Positions 33,033-39,790 of a stretch of 41,764 nt of DNA are shown piece by piece. Within the stretch, counting starts at the first letter, position 1, and every line of letters starts with the position of its first letter. The stretch is from Spirochaetia bacterium (GTDB lineage: Bacteria; Spirochaetota; Spirochaetia; Sphaerochaetales; Sphaerochaetaceae): contig RZYO01000012.1 of assembly GCA_009930325.1 (NCBI GenBank), positions 1-41,764 on the forward strand, read 5' to 3'. The translations under genes and the position numbers were made by a program. The notes under the pieces are model-generated. The model had not been told where the DNA came from, made no database searches, and saw nothing but the letters and a program-made list of their open reading frames with translations.

Positions 33033-34511
33033 TTAAATATAATTTAAATTTGGTTCAAAATCTTTATCTAATGGATAAATTGGCCTTTCCATATTCTTAT
33101 AAGGCAATCTTTGAAATAATTCGTCTGAAGAACCATCGGTTAAAGCCATAAGGGATCTTTTTGCAATTGCTCGTATTTCTGGCTCTAAATATCCTAACTT
33201 TACGACAATTATTTTCCTTTTTTCAACGTCTACACCTAAAGCTCTCATAATATTCGGGTCGTAACATCCTATATGCTTATCTGAGACTACAACCTCAACA
33301 CCTTCTATATTTATTAATATTAAATTAGTATTTTCAGCTTCTTCAAAATTTTTATATTTACTAATTAATTTTGCCTTTGCTTCAACACTACTACTTTTTT
33401 CAGTATCGTATTTTGCACCTAACTCAATTTCAAGTTGTGTTCCAATGGGTAAGTCAATTAATTTAGATACTAAAGGTTTATCATAGAATGATTGATAAAT
33501 TAATGGAGGATCAAGATTTTTAATTTCATCATTAGCTAATAGCATTTTCAAGAAATTAGTTACATCTGAAGAAGACCCTGCTGTTGGATTATCCCCAGAG
33601 TCAGAAATAACAACTGGATATTCATCATTCTTAACACAATTAATTGAAGTTATTAATGCCTCGTAAGGCATTTTTGTTTCGTTATAAAAACAGAAATCAT
33701 CTCTTTTATTCCAAAATAATTTTGCCAAATCCATAGCTTTAGTTTTTGCTAAACTATCATTGTTTTTTGTTACAACTAGAGCGGTTACTCCATTTTCTTT
33801 AGTATCTGCCCAAGGGAATCCCAGTAGATAAGAACAAGCAAAAATTTCAGAATTAATTTTTTCTTCTGCTCTTAAAATATCTGTTAAACTTTTCATTGGT
33901 TCAACAGAGGTTTCACTTTGTTCACCAGCCACTATAAAAGGAATATGTACAGCGCTCATAGTCGGTTTTATGCCTTTATCTAAAGCTTCAATTACGATAT
34001 TTGCTGCATGAATACCTGTTTCAAAGGTATCTGTATGTGGAGCACATTTATATCCAACATATGCATCACAATACTTAATCATCTTTTCAGTAATAGTAGC
34101 ATGCATATCTAATGATGAAACAATCAATATATCAGGATAAATCTCTCTAATTGATTCAAGCAAATCACCTTCAGCCTCACCAATTCCTTTTACTCTCATT
34201 GAACCATGTAAGGATAAACATAAAGCATCTAAATTTGTAACATTCTTTAGCTTTTTAAGGAATTCATTTTTTAATTCTAAATAATAGTCTTTATCCCATT
34301 CTCCATTAGGAACAGCTCTAGCTACTAAAGTTGGAATTACTTCATAATTATTATCTAATAAAGTTTTTATTATTCCTGAAGCGGAATCTTTACCTAGATT
34401 ATTAATTAGATTTTGATCTCTTTTAATCCAAATATCATCTCTTGATGTTATTATTGGATTAAAAGTGTCAGATTCATGGTGCAACCCACCAACTAACACT
34501 CTCTTTTTCAT
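33033..34511 (-). CDS. M81-family metallohydrolase (MlrC/microcystinase-like)
   Basis: A 492-residue protein of the MlrC family (M81, DUF1485), metal-dependent amide hydrolases of which the only well-studied member opens microcystin degradation products. Zinc-ligand regions are conserved: GGLHHESDTFNP, LSLHGSM, SLDMHATIT and APHTDTFETG. The C-terminal half has SDSGDNPTAGSSSD, also a family trait. It has no signal peptide, so it acts in the cytoplasm. The ATG at 34511 is preceded by AGGAG; an upstream in-frame ATG at 34532 lies inside the ROK gene end and lacks a good site. It is the last gene of an importer operon with CutC and a ROK regulator, so its substrate is probably something imported by that operon. 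Confidence 0.9.
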   Translation of the reverse strand: MKKRVLVGGLHHESDTFNPIITSRDDIWIKRDQNLINNLGKDSASGIIKTLLDNNYEVIPTLVARAVPNGEWDKDYYLELKNEFLKKLKNVTNLDALCLSLHGSMRVKGIGEAEGDLLESIREIYPDILIVSSLDMHATITEKMIKYCDAYVGYKCAPHTDTFETGIHAANIVIEALDKGIKPTMSAVHIPFIVAGEQSETSVEPMKSLTDILRAEEKINSEIFACSYLLGFPWADTKENGVTALVVTKNNDSLAKTKAMDLAKLFWNKRDDFCFYNETKMPYEALITSINCVKNDEYPVVISDSGDNPTAGSSSDVTNFLKMLLANDEIKNLDPPLIYQSFYDKPLVSKLIDLPIGTQLEIELGAKYDTEKSSSVEAKAKLISKYKNFEEAENTNLILINIEGVEVVVSDKHIGCYDPNIMRALGVDVEKRKIIVVKLGYLEPEIRAIAKRSLMALTDGSSDELFQRLPYKNMERPIYPLDKDFEPNLNYI

Positions 34512-34521
34512 CACTTTTCTC

Positions 34522-35658
34522 CTATTCTTCAATCCCGATTGGAGATCTCTTTGTATCCCAACCTTTAAGTCTTGAAGTAACAGATGGCATATTAAATAAA
34601 TACTCTAAAACGAGTTTACTAGCACCTTCACAGATATCCTCTTCATAAGTACTAGATATTGTAAAACAATCACTTTCATTTTCAATTTGACTATTTATGA
34701 TGACATCCATAAGCAAATTTTCCCATTTAGTAAGATATCCACCAATATAAATAATCCTTGGGTCTAATAAACTATGAGCAAAACGTAAATTATCAACAAT
34801 TTCTTTGAAAAATTCTTTTAATATATTTTCATCATTTTCAATATTTGCTAAATCTTCATTTGAGATAGATAATTGTTGATTAAAATCTTTTCCATGATAT
34901 AAAACACTTTTAAATTTTCCGGCATGAGATGTATAACCTCTTCTTAATCTTCCATCAATTACAACACCCATACCAACTCCAACAGGAGGAACACCTTCAG
35001 GAATTTCTGTTGTTTTATAAACTTGGACTAATGCATATATAAATGAATCATTTCCAATGCCCACATGGCTAAATGCTGCACAATTAGCATCATTTTCAAA
35101 AAATATATTATAATTATATTTTTCAGTTAAAGAACTTGTATAATAATTATATAGACCTTGAGTCCAACTAAACATTATCTTCTCGCCTCTTTGATCAACT
35201 ATACCAGCGATTGCTATACAAGCTCCTAAAATCTTATTTGAACAATGTGACTCTAGCTTTCTTAAAACATAATCTACAATAAACTCAAATCTTTCCACAC
35301 TTCCTTTTGGATAAGGAATAATATTGTTATCATATTCTTGAGTAACGTGATATATAATATTTCCACTAAAATCAGTAATATTTGCATGAAAATGATTAAC
35401 CAATAATTCAACTCCAAAAACACATCCATAATTTGAATTCAAGCCTACTAGAGTTCTTCTTCTTCCCATTTTTATATTACTATCTTCACCTTTTTCTTCT
35501 ACTAATCCAATTTCTATTAATCTTGCAATTGCATAAGTAACTGTTGAAGGCTGTAGGGAAAGTTCATCAGCTATTTGTCTTCTTGACAAATACCCTTCTC
35601 TAAGCTTTTGAAGAATTAAAAAATTATTTGTTTCTTTTTGGAATTTACCATTAGCCAT
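34522..35658 (-). CDS. ROK-family transcriptional repressor (NagC/XylR-like)
   Basis: A 378-residue regulator. The N-terminal winged helix (about residues 10-65, LILQKLREGYLSRRQIADELSLQPSTVTYAIARLIEIGLV) is joined to a ROK sugar-kinase-like domain (VELLVNHFHANITDFSGN, AIAGIVDQRGEK, FFENDANCAAFSH, VGMGVVIDGRLRRGYTSHAGKF, DPRIIYIGGYL). The zinc-binding Cys motif of classical ROK proteins is not visible, so ligand binding may differ. It lies one base after cutC in the operon and presumably represses it in response to a sugar-like inducer. Ribosome site AAAGGA is ten bases before the ATG, rather far. Confidence 0.93.
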   Translation of the reverse strand: MANGKFQKETNNFLILQKLREGYLSRRQIADELSLQPSTVTYAIARLIEIGLVEEKGEDSNIKMGRRRTLVGLNSNYGCVFGVELLVNHFHANITDFSGNIIYHVTQEYDNNIIPYPKGSVERFEFIVDYVLRKLESHCSNKILGACIAIAGIVDQRGEKIMFSWTQGLYNYYTSSLTEKYNYNIFFENDANCAAFSHVGIGNDSFIYALVQVYKTTEIPEGVPPVGVGMGVVIDGRLRRGYTSHAGKFKSVLYHGKDFNQQLSISNEDLANIENDENILKEFFKEIVDNLRFAHSLLDPRIIYIGGYLTKWENLLMDVIINSQIENESDCFTISSTYEEDICEGASKLVLEYLFNMPSVTSRLKGWDTKRSPIGIEE

Positions 35659-35659
35659 T

Positions 35660-36400
35660 TTAAATCAATCCTTTTATCGTTTTTACCCTTCTATTATCAG
35701 TATTTGTAATAACAAACTCAGCTTGTCTCAATTCTCCACCCATATAAATATGGTCAGGCTGATAAATCATTTTAGAAGGTTGCCCTTTAGGTAAATATAC
35801 ATGATATTCTTTAGCTTGTAACTCTTTTTTGATAAATTGAAAATTTCTTTCGCTAATTCCACAACCTGGCATAACAATAATATCATCTTTTGCATAACTT
35901 ATCATTTGTTTTAAAGTAACTAATCCTTCCATAACAGTAGCTTCTAATCCACTTGTCAAAACTCTATCAACTTTTAAATCAATTAAAGTTTGAAGAGAAT
36001 CAATTGCAGAGGGACTCATGTCAATTGCTCTATGAAAAGTAACTTCTAAGGGTCTTGCAACTTCTATTAATTGTTGACTTCTCTCTTTATCTATTGTTCC
36101 ATCTGGATTTAAAATTCCAAAAACAATTGCATTAGCGCCTTCTTCTTTGAAAATCTTTGTATTTTCAAGCATTGTTTCAAATTCAATATCTGAATAACAA
36201 AAATCCCCTCCTCTTGGTCTTATCATAACATTCATATCAATAGAGCAATACTTTCTTGCAGTTCTAAACATTCCTAAAGTAGGAGTTAATCCTCCTTCAA
36301 AAAGATCACTACAAAATTCAACTCTGTCAGCACCACCTTCTTGTGCTGCAATAATTGATTCTATATTTTCTAAACATATTTCGATTTTTGGATTAATCAT
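35660..36400 (-). CDS. cutC: CutC-family TIM-barrel protein
   Basis: A 246-residue protein with the CutC signatures: EICLENIESIIAAQEGGADRVEFCSDL, MIRPRGGDFCYS, VTFHRAIDM, VDRVLTSG and IIVMPGCGI. CutC has been linked to copper handling in E. coli, but that assignment is disputed and no copper genes are near. Here it overlaps a sugar-type permease by four bases (ATGA) and is followed by a ROK regulator and an M81 hydrolase. The fold is a TIM barrel, so an enzymatic role in catabolism of the imported compound is an attractive alternative (inference). Length agrees with the family. Confidence 0.93.
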   Translation of the reverse strand: MINPKIEICLENIESIIAAQEGGADRVEFCSDLFEGGLTPTLGMFRTARKYCSIDMNVMIRPRGGDFCYSDIEFETMLENTKIFKEEGANAIVFGILNPDGTIDKERSQQLIEVARPLEVTFHRAIDMSPSAIDSLQTLIDLKVDRVLTSGLEATVMEGLVTLKQMISYAKDDIIVMPGCGISERNFQFIKKELQAKEYHVYLPKGQPSKMIYQPDHIYMGGELRQAEFVITNTDNRRVKTIKGLI

Positions 36401-37245
36401 TCTTTTAAAGCTCCTTCGCCAAAACCTTCTATAAAGGCATTATGGGCAACTAAGTAAAATATAAACATAGGTATAGTTCCTATAACTAAAGCAGCAAATT
36501 GTAATCCATAATCTTGATTCAATCTTCCTGCAAAGGAATTAATTGTAACAGGTAAACTTCTCATGTTTTCTCCACTGGTTAATGTAAATACCATTAAAAA
36601 TTCATTCCAGTTCCCTAAAAAAGTAAGTACAGATATTGTTGCTATAACAGGTGTTGATACAATAAGTATTATTTTCCAAAAAATCTGTTGATATGTTGCA
36701 CCATCAATAATTGCTGCTTCAATTAATGCATCAGGGATTCCTCTAATATAAGAACTTGCAATTAATACAGCCATAGGAAGCCCAAATGCAACATAAGGTA
36801 AAATTACACCTAGATATGTATTATAAAGGCCAGTATTTGTCTCCATTATAAATAAAGGAGTAATAACAGAATTAACTGTTATTAAAAGGCCAACAGTAAA
36901 TAAAGCTGAATAGACTTTTCTACTTTTATAGGGAAATTTTGTAAGTGCAAAACCAGCCTGAATTGACAATAATACAACTAATAAAGTAGATACAGTACTG
37001 TAAATAACGCTATTTAAAAAAGCATAATCCATATTACCAAATTCAATACATTTCTTATAATTATCTAATGTAAAATCTTTTGGTAAAGATAATGGATGCA
37101 TCATAATCTCACCCATACTTTTAAAAGATGAATAAGACATCCAAATAATTGGAAATAAAGTTACTAAAGTAAATAAAATCAAAAAAGTATATGAAAATAC
37201 GATAGTATGAACTGAAATTTTTCTTTCTCTTAAATTGTTTTTCAT
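36397..37245 (-). CDS. ABC importer permease, MalG type (third importer)
   Basis: A 282-residue CUT1-type inner-membrane subunit with six hydrophobic helices. The EAA loop is LIEAAIIDGATYQQIFWKIILIV, and the end is typical of the class (AHNAFIEGFGEGALKE). AGGAG precedes the ATG, nine bases after the previous permease. It is fused into the operon by a four-base overlap with cutC. Confidence 0.93.
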   Translation of the reverse strand: MKNNLRERKISVHTIVFSYTFLILFTLVTLFPIIWMSYSSFKSMGEIMMHPLSLPKDFTLDNYKKCIEFGNMDYAFLNSVIYSTVSTLLVVLLSIQAGFALTKFPYKSRKVYSALFTVGLLITVNSVITPLFIMETNTGLYNTYLGVILPYVAFGLPMAVLIASSYIRGIPDALIEAAIIDGATYQQIFWKIILIVSTPVIATISVLTFLGNWNEFLMVFTLTSGENMRSLPVTINSFAGRLNQDYGLQFAALVIGTIPMFIFYLVAHNAFIEGFGEGALKE

Positions 37246-37254
37246 ATCTTTCTC

Positions 37255-38142
37255 CTAATTATATTTCTTACCAATTTTTTCAAACATTCTTTGACATATA
37301 GTAATTAAACCAACACTTAAAATAACTATTATTATTGAAACAGCACTACCATATCCATAATTATTAAATGTAAAGGTTTGTTGATATAAATAAAGGGCCA
37401 TTACATAAGTATAATGAACTGGTCCACCTCCAGTCATAGCAAAAACTAGATCGAAACTCTTCAAACTACCTGAGATTGCTAAAACAGAACATGTATATAT
37501 AACACCGGCTAAAGCTGGCAATACTATTTTTCTAACTATTGTAAATTCTGAAGCACCATCAATTGTTGCAGCTTCAAATACTGACTTTGGTATTCTTTGT
37601 AAATTTGCAATAAAAATAACCATATATAAACTTGTATGTTGCCATAGTAATACAAATAATACAGGAACAATTGCATGTTTTTCATTTTCAAATATTTTTA
37701 CAACATAATCAGGATTATCAGTTACACTTCTTATAAATGTTGTATATATTCCAACAGGAGAAAAAACTCTATTCCATAACAATGCTACAACAATAGATGA
37801 AATTGTAATTGGTAAAAAAATCATCATTTCAAAAAATTGACTACCACGAACCCATTTCCTAAATAGCAAATAAGCTAATATTATTCCAAGAGGAATTTGT
37901 CCTAAAACCGAGAGAAGCATTATTTTTACATTATTTTTTACTGCTATTTGGAAAATAGGGTCTTTAACTATGTTTATATAATTTTGGATGCCAACAAAAC
38001 CTTTTAATTGGAAATGTCTCCATTTTGTAAAGGATAGTCCAAAACTTACAACAACTGGAAATATTATTATTGCTATATATATAATAAAAGCTGGTAATAA
38101 TAAGCTTAAATAACTCATTTTTTTATTCTTATCTCTTATCAT
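37255..38142 (-). CDS. ABC importer permease, MalF type (third importer)
   Basis: A 295-residue CUT1-type inner-membrane subunit with six hydrophobic helices. The EAA loop reads VFEAATIDGASEFTIVRKIVLPA, and FDLVFAMTGGGP near the C-terminal part is the class hallmark. AAAGGGGGG precedes the ATG. A hairpin separates it from the binding-protein gene upstream. It pairs with the MalG-type permease downstream; no ATPase gene is in the operon. Confidence 0.93.
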   Translation of the reverse strand: MIRDKNKKMSYLSLLLPAFIIYIAIIIFPVVVSFGLSFTKWRHFQLKGFVGIQNYINIVKDPIFQIAVKNNVKIMLLSVLGQIPLGIILAYLLFRKWVRGSQFFEMMIFLPITISSIVVALLWNRVFSPVGIYTTFIRSVTDNPDYVVKIFENEKHAIVPVLFVLLWQHTSLYMVIFIANLQRIPKSVFEAATIDGASEFTIVRKIVLPALAGVIYTCSVLAISGSLKSFDLVFAMTGGGPVHYTYVMALYLYQQTFTFNNYGYGSAVSIIIVILSVGLITICQRMFEKIGKKYN

Positions 38143-38161
38143 ATTTCCCCCCTTTAGTAAT

Positions 38162-38189
38162 TATGTCGCTAGCAAATACTAGCGACATA
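38162..38189 (-). terminator. Hairpin between binding-protein and permease genes (third importer)
   Basis: Perfect 11-base arms TATGTCGCTAG (38162-38172) and CTAGCGACATA (38179-38189), loop CAAATA. It is GC-rich relative to its surroundings and lies between the binding-protein stop and the first permease. The T-tract on the minus strand is weak, so partial termination or transcript protection is likely. Confidence 0.78.
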
Positions 38190-38201
38190 TAAACTTATAG
38201 A

Positions 38202-39515
38202 TTATTCTCTATTGGTGTCGTTTTGTGCTACCCATTTTTCATATTGAGCAGCTATTTCTTTTGGATCACCATTACCCATCATCATAGCTTGAATATTTGC
38301 ATTTAATAGAGATACACCTTCACCATTCATTACTGAGTCAAATACATAACCCATTTCATGATCAATTTGGAATTGTGCGTATTTCTTTTGCATAATACCC
38401 ATTTCAATATTACTAAAATCAATATTACATGTAGGGATATCACCATGTTCAGCAAAAATCTTTGAACCTTCTTCACCAGTATAGAAAGCAATAAATTTCC
38501 ATGCAGCATCAGCTTTTGCAGTGCCTTCAATTGCTTTTGCAATACCAAAACCTTCACCTGTAACAGCTGTTGAAGTATTACTTCTTACTTCACCATTAAT
38601 AGCTGGGAATACATGCATTTCAATGTTTTTGTTAAATTCTTCAGATAGTTGAGAATCCATTCCACCTGATCTCCAACCAGCATCGATTAGATATACAGAT
38701 TTACCTTGATAGAATTCTTGGTCAGCTTCTCCATTACCCATTTGGTTAACACCAGGTGAGAATAGGTTTTCATCAGTCATTTCTTTGATAATTTCTAATG
38801 TTTTTACAAATTGAGGATCAGTAAATTTAGCACCATTCTTTCCAGTTGCTGCATCCATAAACCACTGTGGTCCACCAGTTCTATCAACAAGTAGAGACAA
38901 TAACCATGAATTTACAACCTATTGGTCTTTATTTCCCATTGAAATTGGATAATAACCTGCTGCTCTAATTGTTGGAACTTGAGCAATCATTTCTTCAAAT
39001 GTTTTTGGATAGTCTAAACCTAATTCATCTAAAATAGCTCTATTTGCATAAACTACATGACAAACTGCAAGAGTTGGAGGAATCATCCATAATTCACCAT
39101 TTGCACCTTGAGCTTTAAATGTAACAGGTTTAAATTGAGATTTAAAATCAGAAGTTAAATAACTTGTTTTATTTAAATCTAAAACTAATCCTGCATCTTG
39201 GATATATGCTGTTCTTGCTCCACCATAACAAGTAAAAATATTTGGTATTTTTCTTGAAGCGGCCATAGCTTGGAATTTTTGGTGAAAAGCTTCACCAGAA
39301 GCATACTCAATATCTAATTTAATATTAGGATATTCTTTTTCAAAAGCTTCGATTACTGCATTGTGTCCTGCATAAGCTGGATTTGCTGGGTCAATTTGCA
39401 TGTACCCTGTTAATGTAATAACGCCATCATCACTAACACTTTCTTTTGCACCTGATGCAAAGATACTAGTAACTGCAATTAAACTTACCATTACTAATGC
39501 TAAAATTTTTTTCAT
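38202..39515 (-). pseudogene. ABC importer binding protein interrupted by an in-frame TAG
   Basis: A sugar-binding protein of 437 codons with a TAG at codon 199 (38921-38919). Before it lie a signal peptide ending FASGAKE and a full family-1 N-lobe, up to YYPISMGNKDQ. After it the same frame continues at once with VVNSWLLSLLVDRTGGPQWF and runs to the normal end (WVAQNDTNRE), with no shift or deletion. The homologous position in such proteins is usually tryptophan (GNKDxW), so TGG to TAG is the simplest cause. The first half alone would not be functional, and no ribosome site precedes a restart codon. Start at the ATG at 39515, with GGAGG upstream. The rest of the operon is intact, so readthrough, suppression or sequence error must be considered. 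Confidence 0.9.
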
Positions 39516-39537
39516 ATACAATCCTCCTTCGACTGCT

Positions 39538-39579
39538 ACTTATTTCATTCACTGAATTATATAAACGGATACTTATTTC
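39538..39579. promoter_or_regulatory. Direct repeats flanking the -10 of the third importer promoter
   Basis: ACTTATTTC occurs exactly at 39538-39546 and 39571-39579, 33 bases apart (about three helix turns), one on each side of the TATAAT. TTCACTGAA (39548-39556), a small palindrome, lies between. These are candidate operator sites for the ROK regulator of the same operon. Confidence 0.4.
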
Positions 39580-39585
39580 TGTCAA
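39556..39585 (-). promoter_or_regulatory. Promoter of the third importer operon
   Basis: On the minus strand perfect TTGACA (39585-39580) and perfect TATAAT (39561-39556), spacer 18 bases. The predicted leader is about 35 bases with a good ribosome site. It is the most consensus-like promoter in the window. Confidence 0.8.
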
Positions 39586-39733
39586 TGAAAAAAGTAATAA
39601 AAATTTAAAACCTGTTATAACTCCTATCAATTACTAAACATTAGTAGACCAAATTGTAACATTCAATAGGAATAAATATGATTTGTGATAACTTAAACAG
39701 GTAAAGATTTAGAGTATTTATGAAATAAAAAAA

Positions 39734-39758
39734 TGAAGCAGTATTTTTAACTACTTCA
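39734..39758 (-). terminator. Terminator of the GH31 gene
   Basis: TGAAGCAGT (39734-39742) and ACTACTTCA (39750-39758). On the minus-strand RNA all nine pairs form, one as G-U, with a 7-base loop, followed by a run of seven T residues. It lies about 30 bases after the GH31 stop. Confidence 0.85.
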
Positions 39759-39790
39759 CTTAATATTTTTTTGTAAATTACATACAAGTT

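Noticed and set aside
38202-38900. An independent gene starting at the TTG at 38900 for the second half of the binding protein
   Set aside because: It has no signal peptide and no ribosome site, and it continues the same frame as the first half across one stop codon.
22870-38921. Alternative genetic code in which TAA or TAG is sense
   Set aside because: Many intact genes here end at family-typical positions with TAA and at least one with TAG, so both are ordinary stops.
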